64,000 nucleotides of DNA from Chromobacterium rhizoryzae (lineage in GTDB: Bacteria > Pseudomonadota > Gammaproteobacteria > Burkholderiales > Chromobacteriaceae), in contig NZ_CP066126.1 of NCBI RefSeq assembly GCF_020544465.1, forward strand, positions 930,001-994,000, in the 5' to 3' direction. Positions 31,280 to 39,904 of this stretch are shown piece after piece. The position numbers and the translations under genes are program-made. Positions within the stretch are counted from its first letter, which is position 1, and the number at the start of each line of letters is the position of its first letter. A model generated the notes under the pieces. That model had not been told where the DNA came from, made no database searches, and saw nothing but the letters and a program-made list of their open reading frames with translations.

Positions 31280-31394
31280 GCGATAGGTTGAACTGAAGCG
31301 AGCCGATGCCCGACGCATGGTAAAATCGCGCCGATTCGGATTCCCATCGTCCGCCGCCGGCGGGCCAAGCCATTCATTTGCAAGGAAGATCGTC

Positions 31395-32603
31395 ATGCGT
31401 ATCGGAACGCCGCAAAGTCGCAGTGCCGTCAGGGTGATGTTGTTGGGCAGCGGGGAGCTGGGCAAGGAGGTGGTGATCGCCTTGCAGCGGCTGGGCGTGG
31501 AAACCATCGCCGTGGACCGCTACGCCGGCGCGCCGGCGATGCAGGTCGCCCACGCCAGCCACGTGATCGACATGTCGGACGCCGCGGCTTTGCGCCGGCT
31601 GGTGGAGCAAGTGCGCCCGCATCTGATCGTGCCGGAGATCGAGGCCATCGCCACCGATGAGCTGTTGCGCATCGAGGCGGACGGTCTGGCCGAGGTGATA
31701 CCCACTGCGCGCGCCGCCCATCTGACGATGAACCGCGAAGGGATACGGCGGCTGGCGGCGGAGGAGCTGGGCCTGCCCACCTCGCCGTACGCCTTCGCCT
31801 CCAGCTTGGAAGAATTGCAAGCCGCAATCGACGACGGCATCGGCTACCCCTGCCTGGTGAAGCCGGTGATGTCGTCCAGCGGCAAGGGCCAGTCGCTGTT
31901 GCGCGGGCCGGAAGACGTGGCTCAGGCTTGGCAATACGCGGCCAGCAGCGGCCGGGTGGACAAGGGCTGGGTGATCGTCGAGGGCTTCATCGATTTCGAT
32001 TACGAAATCACCCAGCTGACCGTGCGCGCGGCGGACGGCGCGGGCGGCATCGCCACGCACTTCTGCGCGCCGGTCGGCCATTTGCAGCGCAGCGGCGATT
32101 ACGTGGAGAGCTGGCAGCCCCAGCCCATGAGCGAACTGGCCTTGCTGCGCGCGCGCGAAGTGGCCAAGGCGGTGACCGACGCGCTGGGCGGCCGCGGTCT
32201 GTTCGGCGTCGAGCTGTTCATCAAGGGCGAACAAGTGTGGTTCTCCGAGGTGAGCCCGCGGCCGCACGATACCGGCTTGGTGACGCTGGCCACCCAACGC
32301 TGGTCCGAGTTCGAGCTGCACGCGCGCGCCATCCTGGGCCTGCCGGTGGACGCGGAGATCTCCAGCGCCGGCGCGTCGGCGGTGATATACGGCGGCCTGG
32401 ACGAGGCCGGCATCGTCTTTGACGGCGTGGACCAGGCTTTGCGGGTGCCGGGCGCGGACCTGCGCTTGTTCGGCAAGCCTGAAAGTTATTTGAAGCGCCG
32501 CATGGGCGTGGCGCTGGCCACGGCCGAGACGGTGGAACAGGCCCGCGAGCGGGCCAGGACAGCGGCCGCGCTGGTGCGGCCGACGACGGGGAATGAAGCG
32601 TGA
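31395..32603 (+). CDS. purT: Formate-dependent phosphoribosylglycinamide formyltransferase
   Basis: 402 residues, ATP-grasp. N-terminal LLGSGELGKEVVIALQRLGVETIAVDRY, central CLVKPVMSSSGKGQS and the C-terminal FFGVELFI-like GLFGVELFIKGEQVWFSEVSPRPHDTGLVT. It makes formyl-GAR from GAR, ATP and formate. ATG 31395 with AAGGAAG upstream is chosen over a longer start. Its TGA overlaps the GTG start of the globin gene. Confidence 0.95.
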   Translation: MRIGTPQSRSAVRVMLLGSGELGKEVVIALQRLGVETIAVDRYAGAPAMQVAHASHVIDMSDAAALRRLVEQVRPHLIVPEIEAIATDELLRIEADGLAEVIPTARAAHLTMNREGIRRLAAEELGLPTSPYAFASSLEELQAAIDDGIGYPCLVKPVMSSSGKGQSLLRGPEDVAQAWQYAASSGRVDKGWVIVEGFIDFDYEITQLTVRAADGAGGIATHFCAPVGHLQRSGDYVESWQPQPMSELALLRAREVAKAVTDALGGRGLFGVELFIKGEQVWFSEVSPRPHDTGLVTLATQRWSEFELHARAILGLPVDAEISSAGASAVIYGGLDEAGIVFDGVDQALRVPGADLRLFGKPESYLKRRMGVALATAETVEQARERARTAAALVRPTTGNEA

Positions 32604-32992
32604 GCGATGAAGTGCGGGAAATGACGCCCTATCAATTATTGGGCGGCGAAGGCGTGGTGCGTTGGCTGACGGACCGCTTTTACGACATCATGGACAGCGA
32701 CCCGTCGGTCAAGCCGCTGCGCGACATGCATCCGCAGGATCTGGCCGGTTCGCGCCAGAAGCTGTTCATGTTCCTGTCCGGCTGGCTGGGCGGCCCGTCC
32801 TTGTACATGGAGGCCTTTGGCCACCCGCGGCTGCGCATGCGCCATATGCCGTTTGCGGTGGACGAGGCGGCGCGCGATCAATGGATGTCCTGCATGCGCC
32901 GCGCGGTGGATGAACTGGTGGCCGAAGATTGGTTGAAGCAAAAACTGATCGAGGCTTTTCACAACACCGCCGACTTCATGCGCAATCAATAA
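32600..32992 (+). CDS. Group II truncated hemoglobin
   Basis: 130 residues. It has the TrHb2 pattern: TPYQLLGGEGVVRWLTDRFYDIMDSDP, LFMFLSGWLGGPSLYMEAFGHPRLRMRHMPF with the proximal His region, and the conserved Trp after the F helix. Group II globins bind O2 and NO and often act in nitrosative or oxidative stress. The GTG start overlaps the purT stop (GTGA), which implies translational coupling. Confidence 0.9.
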   Translation: MSDEVREMTPYQLLGGEGVVRWLTDRFYDIMDSDPSVKPLRDMHPQDLAGSRQKLFMFLSGWLGGPSLYMEAFGHPRLRMRHMPFAVDEAARDQWMSCMRRAVDELVAEDWLKQKLIEAFHNTADFMRNQ

Positions 32993-33066
32993 AAAACTTG
33001 CGGCCGGCGCGCCATTGTCCATGATGAGAGAAGGTTCTCGCATTTCATCTGGCGGAGATGGAGCGC

Positions 33067-33357
33067 ATGGCGTGCAAGCTGTTGCTGTTGTGGCTGGGAC
33101 TGTGGGCGGGCGCGGGCGCCGCGGCGGCGTGTCTGCCGCAAGCCTGGGCCTGCGCCTCTCCGTCCGACGGGGAGATCAAATCCGCGCCCCGGGACGCCGG
33201 CAAGGACATCTTCATCGGTGGTCTGCGCTTTGAGCGGGAGGCGGTCAGCAACCTTTTGTCGCTATCTCCGGTGCTGGACCTGAACAAGCAAGCCCAACTG
33301 TCTTTGCGTCTGACGCCCAAGCAGTTCGGCTTGCGTTTGAAAGTGAATACCGACTGA
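33067..33357 (+). CDS. Small secreted protein of unknown function
   Basis: 96 residues from ATG 33067; GGAG is 5-9 bases upstream. A hydrophobic signal sequence (LLLLWLGLWAGAGAAAA) is followed by a short mature domain with SLRLTPKQFGLRLKVN at the C-terminus. It is not recognised. Two cysteines follow the signal core. It may share the purT-globin transcript (74-bp gap). Confidence 0.65.
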   Translation: MACKLLLLWLGLWAGAGAAAACLPQAWACASPSDGEIKSAPRDAGKDIFIGGLRFEREAVSNLLSLSPVLDLNKQAQLSLRLTPKQFGLRLKVNTD

Positions 33358-33422
33358 GAGCCTGCTCCACCCCTCCTTTTCGCCCACAAGACCGCGAATG
33401 CGCTCCAAGTCCCGGCATCGTT

Positions 33423-33848
33423 TCAGGTTCCGGACAGAGGCGGAATCGAGTAGGTGCCGGTGACATGGGCCACCGCTTCTTCCAGCTCGGCCGACAGCAG
33501 CAAGACTTCCCCCACCGCCAAACGTTTGCCCAGCTTCAGAATGCGGCCTTCCGCGATCACGTCCGCCGGCGGCGGCTTGCGCAGGAAGTTGATGTTGAGG
33601 CTGGTGGTCACTGCCAGCTCCACCCGACCTATCATCCCCAGCACCACCGCGTACAGCGTGGCGTCCGCCAGCGCCATCAAGGCGGGGCCGGCGATGGTGC
33701 CGCCCGGCCGGATCAAATCCGGGTTGAAGCGCATGCGCAACACCGCGCCGCCGTCGGCGATGGATTCGGTTTGGATGCCGAACAGGCGGACCAAGGGCAG
33801 TTCCTGATCGATCAGGTTCTGGAATTCCGGGACGGATAAGCGAGACAT
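33423..33848 (-). CDS. PaaI-like hotdog-fold thioesterase
   Basis: 141 residues. The hotdog signature is LIRPGGTIAGPALMALADATLYAVVL followed by AVTTSLNINFLRKPPPADVIAEGRILKLGKRLAVGEV. The family hydrolyses acyl- or aryl-CoA thioesters. Substrate is not predictable. GGAG precedes the ATG. It is monocistronic and convergent with the small secreted protein gene. Confidence 0.88.
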   Translation of the reverse strand: MSRLSVPEFQNLIDQELPLVRLFGIQTESIADGGAVLRMRFNPDLIRPGGTIAGPALMALADATLYAVVLGMIGRVELAVTTSLNINFLRKPPPADVIAEGRILKLGKRLAVGEVLLLSAELEEAVAHVTGTYSIPPLSGT

Positions 33849-33921
33849 GAGGCGCTCCGGCGCTGTGATCTAAACATCATCAAGCGCCGGGGCGCGGGCG
33901 TCAATGCCCGGCGGCTCGGCT

Positions 33922-34281
33922 TCAGCGCGGGCGGTGGCCGCGTTCGATCAAGACGCCGACGCGCTTGACGCCGGGCAGGATGCCCAGCTTGGTGACCGAG
34001 ACGCGCGCCCAGGGCGCGCCGAAGTCTTCGCGGATCACCTTGGCGATGTATTCGGCCAGCGCTTCCAGCAGCAGGAAATGCTGTTCGGACAGCGCCTTGC
34101 GCAGCCGCTCCACCACCACGCCGTAGTGTATGGTGTCGCCGATATTGTCGCTGTGACAGGGCGCTTCGCTGGGAATGCCGATTTCCAGGTCGATTTCAAT
34201 GGTTTGCGGGGCTTTCCGCTCCCATTCGTAGACACCAATAATGGTGTCGGCGCGCACTTCGCGCAGGAATATGATGTCCAT
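33922..34281 (-). CDS. folB: Dihydroneopterin aldolase
   Basis: 119 residues, tunnelling fold. DTIIGVYEWERKAPQTIEIDLEI carries the substrate-binding Glu, GDTIHYG the Tyr and VSVTKLG the Lys. It converts dihydroneopterin to 6-hydroxymethyl-dihydropterin in folate synthesis. It is divergent from plsY with 73 bp between starts, a common bacterial arrangement. Confidence 0.95.
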   Translation of the reverse strand: MDIIFLREVRADTIIGVYEWERKAPQTIEIDLEIGIPSEAPCHSDNIGDTIHYGVVVERLRKALSEQHFLLLEALAEYIAKVIREDFGAPWARVSVTKLGILPGVKRVGVLIERGHRPR

Positions 34282-34354
34282 CAGTCTGTCTGGGAGTTGG
34301 GGTTTGCCGCCCGATACCGTAAAATCCGAAGCCTTCTATTCTAATGGATACACC

Positions 34355-34984
34355 ATGACCACGACAGCCTTTGCCTTTGTTGTTGCGGCCTATCTGATCG
34401 GCTCGCTCTCGTTCGCGGTGATTGTCAGCAAGGCCATGGGCATGGCCGACCCGCGCAGTTACGGTTCCGGCAACCCTGGCGCCACCAATGTGCTGCGCAG
34501 CGGCAAGAAGCTGGCGGCAGCGCTGACCCTGCTCGGCGACGGGATCAAGGGCTGGGTGGCGGTGGCGCTGACCGCCTGGTTCGGGCCGCGATACGGCCTG
34601 GGCGAGCAGGCGATCGCGCTGGCGGCGCTGGCGGTACTGATCGGCCACATGTGGCCGGTGTTCTTCGGCTTCAAGGGCGGCAAGGGCGTGGCCACCGCGG
34701 TGGGCGTGCTGTTGGGCTTCAGCCCGTGGCTGGCGCTGGCGGCGCTGGCCACCTGGCTGTTCGTCGCCTTCGTGCTGAAGATTTCCTCGCTGTCCGCCAT
34801 CGTCGCCTGCGTGCTGACGCCGGTGTACGCCTACTTCATCGTCGGGCCGCAGAGCGTGTACTTCGGCAGCTGCATCATCATCGCCATCCTGGTGGTGCAT
34901 CGCCACAAGTCCAATCTGATCAAGCTCTTGACCGGTCAAGAGGACAAAATAGGCGACAAGGGGACGGACAAGAGTTCTTCCTGA
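34355..34984 (+). CDS. plsY: Acyl-phosphate:glycerol-3-phosphate acyltransferase PlsY
   Basis: 209 residues with five membrane helices. Conserved cytoplasmic motifs are GSGNPGATNVLRSGKK, FGFKGGKGVATAVG and a late VVHRHKSNLIKLLTG. It makes lysophosphatidate from acyl-phosphate. ATG 34355 begins directly before the first membrane helix; a longer in-frame start would run through the folB promoter. Followed by a bidirectional terminator. Confidence 0.95.
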   Translation: MTTTAFAFVVAAYLIGSLSFAVIVSKAMGMADPRSYGSGNPGATNVLRSGKKLAAALTLLGDGIKGWVAVALTAWFGPRYGLGEQAIALAALAVLIGHMWPVFFGFKGGKGVATAVGVLLGFSPWLALAALATWLFVAFVLKISSLSAIVACVLTPVYAYFIVGPQSVYFGSCIIIAILVVHRHKSNLIKLLTGQEDKIGDKGTDKSSS

Positions 34985-35001
34985 GCCTTGCTTAGCCCAT
35001 G

Positions 35002-35033
35002 AAAAGGCCGTCTCTTAGACGGCCTTTTGTTTT
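35002..35033. terminator. Bidirectional terminator between plsY and the deacetylase gene
   Basis: AAAAGGCCGTC/GACGGCCTTTT with a 5-base loop; TTTTGTTTT on the plus side and a short U run on the minus side. Confidence 0.85.
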
Positions 35034-35046
35034 GGCGCGGCCTGTT

Positions 35047-36006
35047 TCAGCCGTCGGACAGCACTCGCAGATGGGCGGCCACGCTGCGGCCGAGCGCGGA
35101 CAGATCGTAGCCGCCCTCCAGCACTGAGACCACGCGGCCGTCGGCGTAGAGGTCTGCGATCTGCATCAGGTGGCGGGTCACCCACTCGTAGTCGGCCTCC
35201 ACCAGCCCCAGCGAACCCATATCGTCTTCGCGATGAGCGTCGAAGCCGGCGGAAATGAAAAGAATCTGCGGCTGGAAGTCGTGCAATAGCGGCAGCCACA
35301 CCGTTTCCACCGCCTCGCGGAACTCGCGGCCGCCGCTGCCGGCCTTGAGCGGCACATTGTGCATGTTCGGGCCCAGCGGCTCGTCGCCGCTATAGGGATA
35401 GAAGGGGTGCTGGAAGATGGACACCATCAGCACTCTGGGATCGTCGCGCAGGATTTCCTCGGTGCCGTTGCCGTGGTGGACGTCGAAATCTATCACCGCC
35501 ACCCGTTCAAACTGATAATGGGCCAGCGCGTGGGTGACGCCGATCGCCAGATTGTTGAAGAAGCAGAAGCCCATCGCCTTGCCGCTTTCGGCGTGATGGC
35601 CGGGCGGGCGGATCGCGCAGAAGGCGTTGGGCGCCTTGTCCTCCGCCACCAGTTCCACCGCCTTGACCACGGCGCCGGCGGCGCGCCGGGCGGCTTGCAG
35701 CGTGCCGGCGGACATCGCGGTGTCCGGGTCCACGCGAAAAGTGCCTATGCTGGGAGAGCAGGATTCCAGGTATTCGAGATAGTGGGGGGGGTGCACGCGG
35801 GCCAGTTGCTGTTCGGTGACCTCCGGCGCTTCGACCTCTTGCAGCCCGTCCAGAATCTGCGAGGCCATCAATTGATCGCGGATGGCGATCAGGCGCTCAG
35901 GGCATTCCGGGTGGCCGACGCCCATATTGTGTTGCAGGCATTCGGGATGGGAGATGTAGGCGGTGAGGCCTGAGCGCTGCAAGCGTTTTTTCAGCCAGGT
36001 CAACAC
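35047..36006 (-). CDS. Histone deacetylase-family amidohydrolase
   Basis: 319 residues, arginase/deacetylase fold. HNMGVGHPECPERLIAI, AIRPPGHHAESGKAMGFCFFNN and VIDFDVHHGNGTEEIL carry the zinc ligands and catalytic His pair; SAGFDAHREDDMGSL completes the site. Bacterial members deacetylate acetylpolyamines, acetoin-related targets or proteins. Start is GTG 36006 with AAGGAA six bases upstream. It is divergent from the moxR operon. Substrate is unknown. Confidence 0.9.
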   Translation of the reverse strand: MLTWLKKRLQRSGLTAYISHPECLQHNMGVGHPECPERLIAIRDQLMASQILDGLQEVEAPEVTEQQLARVHPPHYLEYLESCSPSIGTFRVDPDTAMSAGTLQAARRAAGAVVKAVELVAEDKAPNAFCAIRPPGHHAESGKAMGFCFFNNLAIGVTHALAHYQFERVAVIDFDVHHGNGTEEILRDDPRVLMVSIFQHPFYPYSGDEPLGPNMHNVPLKAGSGGREFREAVETVWLPLLHDFQPQILFISAGFDAHREDDMGSLGLVEADYEWVTRHLMQIADLYADGRVVSVLEGGYDLSALGRSVAAHLRVLSDG

Positions 36007-36079
36007 GTGCGATTCCTTGTTGCGTACAATGAACGCAGGATATCCGATATCGATAAATAGTGCGCGTTAGCAGGTGCAA

Positions 36080-36976
36080 ATGCAATCTCTCTCCATTGCG
36101 TATCGTCAACTGAATCAGCTGATCCTGGGCAAGCCGCAGGCGATCCGCCTGGCCTTGACCTGTCTGATCGCCCGGGGGCATTTATTGATCGAGGACGTGC
36201 CCGGCGTGGGCAAGACCACGTTGGCCCACGGTCTGGCCGGGGTCTTGGGCCTGGAATATCGCCGGGTGCAGTTCACCAGCGATCTGCTGCCTTCGGACAT
36301 TCTCGGCGTCAATATCTATCAGCGCGATTCCGCCTCCTTCCACTTCCATCAAGGCCCGGTGTTTTCCCAGGTGCTGCTGGCCGACGAGATCAATCGCGCC
36401 TCGCCCAAGGTCCAGTCCGCCTTGCTGGAGGCAATGGAGGAGCGCCAGGTTTCGGTCGACGGCGCCACCTATCCCTTGCCCGAGACCTTCTTCGTCATCG
36501 CCACCCAGAACCCGGCGGAGCAGGCCGGCACTTTTCCGTTGCCGGAGTCGCAGCAGGACCGCTTCTTGATGCGCATCTCCCTGGGCTACCCGCCGCGCGA
36601 GGCCGAACTGGCCTTGCTGCAAGGCGAAGACCGCCGTCAGCTGCTGGCCAAGCTGGTGCCGGCCCTGCGTCCCGGAGAGTTGATCGCGCTGCAGCGCCAG
36701 GCCGCGGAACTGACCGTCAGTCCGGCCTTGGCCGGCTATGTGCTGGCCTTGGTCGAAGCCACGCGCCGCGACAGCCGCTTCGCCTCGGGGCTGAGCCCGC
36801 GCGCCGGTCTGGCGCTGGCGGCTGCGGCGCGCGCCTGGGCCTTGCTGGAAGGGCGCGATCACGTGTTGCCGGAGGACGTGAAAGCGGTCTTTCCCAGCGT
36901 GGCCGGCCATCGCCTGCTCGGCGGCAACGGCGGCGACGCCGCCAGCGGCCTGCTCGCTCATGTTCCCATTCCTTGA
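36080..36976 (+). CDS. MoxR-family AAA+ ATPase
   Basis: 298 residues. Walker A is LIEDVPGVGKTTLAHGLAG, Walker B is VLLADEINRASPKVQSALLEAMEE, then ATQNPAEQAGTFPLPESQQDRF (sensor 1) and a helical lid. MoxR ATPases act as chaperones for complex maturation. It is the first gene of a moxR-DUF58-tgpA operon; the next gene overlaps its 3' end by 17 bp. ATG 36080 has AGGTG upstream. Confidence 0.92.
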   Translation: MQSLSIAYRQLNQLILGKPQAIRLALTCLIARGHLLIEDVPGVGKTTLAHGLAGVLGLEYRRVQFTSDLLPSDILGVNIYQRDSASFHFHQGPVFSQVLLADEINRASPKVQSALLEAMEERQVSVDGATYPLPETFFVIATQNPAEQAGTFPLPESQQDRFLMRISLGYPPREAELALLQGEDRRQLLAKLVPALRPGELIALQRQAAELTVSPALAGYVLALVEATRRDSRFASGLSPRAGLALAAAARAWALLEGRDHVLPEDVKAVFPSVAGHRLLGGNGGDAASGLLAHVPIP

Positions 36977-37928
36977 TCCGCGTCGCCGTCTGCGGCAATG
37001 GATGTTGCGCCGCGCGACGCCGCAGCCGCATTGCCGGCTGGAGCAAAACCGCATCTATCTGCTGCCCACCCGTTTCGGCATGACGCTGGGCCTGGTGGCG
37101 CTGGCGGTATGGATAGGCGCTTTGAACTACGACGTCAGCCTTGCTTACGCGCTGTCGTTCTGGGTGGCCGGTTTATTGCTGGTGGCCGTGCTCTTGGCTT
37201 ACCGGCAGCTGGCCGGCCTGCAGCTGCGCGCGCTGGACGCGGAGCCGGTCTTCGCCGGCGACGCCGCGCGTTTCCGCGTCTTGCTGAAGCATGAGGACGA
37301 GGGCGAGCGTCAACTGAGCCTGGCGCTGGAGGACGGGATGGAAACCCGGATTGACCGTCTGCCCGGCGGAGCGGAGTTCGAGGTGGAGCTGAGCGTTTGC
37401 GGCAGCCGGCGCGGCTATATGGCCCTGCCGGCTTGCCAGGTCTGGAGCGAGGCGCCGTTCGGCCTGGTGCGCGCCAGCGCCTGGGTCAGGCTGAGGGCCC
37501 AGGTGCTGTTGTTTCCCGCGCCCTTGCAGGACGGCCAGCGCGGCCGCAGCCAGGGCGGCGGGGATCAGCCCTGCGAGCTGCCGGGCGAGGAGGAGGACTT
37601 CTCCCATCTGGACGCGTATCGAGTCGGGGATTCGCCGCGCCGCATCGCCTGGAAAGTGCTGGCGCGCCGCGGCGCGCTGGTCAGCAAGCAGTTCGCCGGG
37701 GAAGGGCGGGCCGGCTTGCTGGCCTTGGACTGGCAGGATTACGGTCGAGGCGGCGATGTGGAGCTCAAGCTGTCGCGCCTGGCCTGGCGCGTGGAGCAGT
37801 GCGAGCGCCAGCGCCAGCCCTATGTGTTGAAGCTGCCGGCGCGCAGCGTGGGGCCGCAGCCGCAACAGCGTTTATTGGCGCTGACGGCTCTGGCCCTGTA
37901 TCTGGAGCGCGGCGATGAGCGTTCCTGA
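36960..37928 (+). CDS. DUF58 domain membrane protein
   Basis: 322 residues. Two N-terminal membrane helices (about residues 40-80) are followed by a beta-rich region and the DUF58/vWA-like motif EEDFSHLDAYRVGDSPRRIAWKVLARRGALVSKQF. This is the usual partner of MoxR and of transglutaminase-type proteins; function in the complex is not known. It overlaps moxR by 17 bp and tgpA by 14 bp, so translation is tightly coupled. Confidence 0.9.
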   Translation: MFPFLDPRRRLRQWMLRRATPQPHCRLEQNRIYLLPTRFGMTLGLVALAVWIGALNYDVSLAYALSFWVAGLLLVAVLLAYRQLAGLQLRALDAEPVFAGDAARFRVLLKHEDEGERQLSLALEDGMETRIDRLPGGAEFEVELSVCGSRRGYMALPACQVWSEAPFGLVRASAWVRLRAQVLLFPAPLQDGQRGRSQGGGDQPCELPGEEEDFSHLDAYRVGDSPRRIAWKVLARRGALVSKQFAGEGRAGLLALDWQDYGRGGDVELKLSRLAWRVEQCERQRQPYVLKLPARSVGPQPQQRLLALTALALYLERGDERS

Positions 37929-39852
37929 TCGCGCCAGAGTGTGGCCGGCGCTGGCCGCGGTGGCCTTGAGCGCCGCGCCGCTATGGCTGCATCTGCCGTT
38001 TTGGCTGGTCGCCTTGGCTTTCGCCTTATTGCTGGGCAAGGCGGCCTTGGTCTGGCGGCGCAGAGCGCCTCCGGCGTTCTGGTGGTTGTTGCCCCCCTTG
38101 CTGCTGGCCGCCTGGCTGTCCTGGCGCACGCTGGGCACTCTGGTGGGGCGCGAGGGCGGCGTCGGCATTTTGCTGTTGCTGCTGGGGTTCAAGGCGCAGG
38201 AGTGCGCTCAGTTGCGGGATTGGCGGGTGTTGATCGCCTTGGGGGTGTTTCTGGCCGCCATGCCCTTGCTGTTCGACCAGTCGCCGTTGGCCGCGGCCTG
38301 GCTGGCCGTGAGTTTGTTGGCGCTGACCGGCGCGATGGCGGCGCTGGAGGGCGCGCCATGGCGCGGCAGCTTGCGCTCCGCCGCGTCGGCCCTGGGCTTG
38401 GCGCTGCCCTTGATGCTGGTCTTGTTCGTGATCATGCCGCGGCTGTCCGGCCCCTTGTGGAGCATGCCCAGCGAACCGGGCAGGCAGGCGGTCAGCGGCC
38501 TGGGCGACAGCCTGGAGCCGGGCAGCGTCAGCCAGCTGATTCTGAGCCGGGAACCGGCGTTTTCCGCGGTGTTCCCGCAGCGGGCGCCGCCGCGGGAGCA
38601 GATGTACTGGCGGGTCTTGTTGCTGGACCGCTTCGACGGCAGCCGTTGGAGCGGCGACGGGGAGGCGCGCGGCGCGGGAGCGGAGGGCGTCAGCGGTGGG
38701 GAGACGGTGGAGTACGCGGTTACGCTGGAGCCGGACAAGGGGCGCTTGCCGGCGCTGGATGTGCCGCTGCCGGACGAGGCGTCGAGTTTGCGGTACGGCA
38801 TGGTGTTGCGCGGGGACGCCAAGGACAGGAGGACTCAGCGTTTTTACGCCGTCAGCCGCTTAGGCGCGCGTTATCAGGCGGTTTTGTCCGAGTCCGAGCG
38901 CGCGTTTTACCTGCGCTTGCCGCCCGGCAATCCACGCGCGCGCGCTTGGGCGCGAGAGCTGGCGGCGCGGGGGGAGGGCGCTTTCGCGCAGGCCGCCTTG
39001 CAAGCGTTTCGAAGCCAGGGCTTTCGCTATACGCTGAATCCGCCCTTGCTGGACCGGCAAGACGAGGTCGATCAATTCCTGTTTTCCAGCCGGCAGGGCT
39101 TTTGCGAGCATTACGCGTCGGCACTGGCGTTTTTGGCGCGCGCCGCAGGCATGCCGGCGCGGATTGTCGTCGGTTATCAGGGCGGAGAATACAATCCGGT
39201 GGGGCGTTTCTGGCAGGTGAAGTCGTCCGACGCGCACGCCTGGGTGGAGATTTGGCTGGCGGAAAGCCGGCAATGGCTGCGCGTCGATCCCACTAGCGCG
39301 GTGGCGCCGCTGCGCCTGGCGGATGGCGCGGAGCAGAGCGTGCCGGCCTTGAGGGAGCGCGGGATGGCGGGTTTGCCGCCGGCCTGGTTGCGCAATCTGC
39401 GCCAGAACTGGCAGGCCGCGGGTTTCGCCTGGCAGCAATGGGTGGTGGGCTATGACGCCGCGCGGCAGCGCAATGTGTTTCAACGCTTGGGCCTGGGCGA
39501 GAGCGTGAGCGCGAGCAGCGTGTTGCAGGCCCTGTTCGTCGGCGTCTTGCTGGCGGGTTTGCCGCTGGCCTGGTGGTGGCGAAGGGGGCGCGGACGCGAG
39601 GAGCCGATGGCGAGGGGCTGGCGGCTGTTGTTGGCGCAATTGCGCCGGCGGCGGATAGAGGCCGGTCCTTGTGACGGGCCCTTGGAGCTGTTGCGTCGCG
39701 CCAAGCCCGACCTGGCGGCCGCGGAATACGCGCAGTTGAAAACCCTGGTGAGCGAATACGTGGCCTTGCGTTATCGTTCGCGCGCCGCGGACGCCGCCCG
39801 GCAGCGGGACTGGCTGCGTCGTAGCCGTCGTTTCCGTCTGGCGCGGAAATGA
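37915..39852 (+). CDS. TgpA-like transglutaminase, inner membrane
   Basis: 645 residues. Five to six N-terminal membrane helices (DUF3488), a periplasmic transglutaminase core with RQGFCEHYASALAFLARAAGMPAR (Cys near 397), SSDAHAWVEIW (His near 440) and RVDPTSA (Asp near 457), a further membrane helix near residue 540 and a cytoplasmic C-terminal tail. In Pseudomonas aeruginosa the homologue TgpA is essential. It is the last gene of the moxR operon and probably modifies envelope proteins. Confidence 0.9.
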   Translation: MSVPDRARVWPALAAVALSAAPLWLHLPFWLVALAFALLLGKAALVWRRRAPPAFWWLLPPLLLAAWLSWRTLGTLVGREGGVGILLLLLGFKAQECAQLRDWRVLIALGVFLAAMPLLFDQSPLAAAWLAVSLLALTGAMAALEGAPWRGSLRSAASALGLALPLMLVLFVIMPRLSGPLWSMPSEPGRQAVSGLGDSLEPGSVSQLILSREPAFSAVFPQRAPPREQMYWRVLLLDRFDGSRWSGDGEARGAGAEGVSGGETVEYAVTLEPDKGRLPALDVPLPDEASSLRYGMVLRGDAKDRRTQRFYAVSRLGARYQAVLSESERAFYLRLPPGNPRARAWARELAARGEGAFAQAALQAFRSQGFRYTLNPPLLDRQDEVDQFLFSSRQGFCEHYASALAFLARAAGMPARIVVGYQGGEYNPVGRFWQVKSSDAHAWVEIWLAESRQWLRVDPTSAVAPLRLADGAEQSVPALRERGMAGLPPAWLRNLRQNWQAAGFAWQQWVVGYDAARQRNVFQRLGLGESVSASSVLQALFVGVLLAGLPLAWWWRRGRGREEPMARGWRLLLAQLRRRRIEAGPCDGPLELLRRAKPDLAAAEYAQLKTLVSEYVALRYRSRAADAARQRDWLRRSRRFRLARK

Positions 39853-39855
39853 CGA

Positions 39856-39877
39856 AGCCCCCGGGGAGCCGGGGGCT
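39856..39877. terminator. GC-rich hairpin between tgpA and rpoS
   Basis: AGCCCCCGG/CCGGGGGCT with a 4-base loop lies between the convergent genes. There is no U tract on either side, so it may slow or process transcripts rather than be a classical terminator. Confidence 0.45.
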
Positions 39878-39904
39878 GCTGGCTGCGGTCGACGCTGGCG
39901 CGCG

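Noticed and set aside
31280..31394. Purine or formate riboswitch upstream of purT
   Set aside because: Only 115 bp, with no recognisable aptamer core; a TAAAAT suggests a plain promoter.
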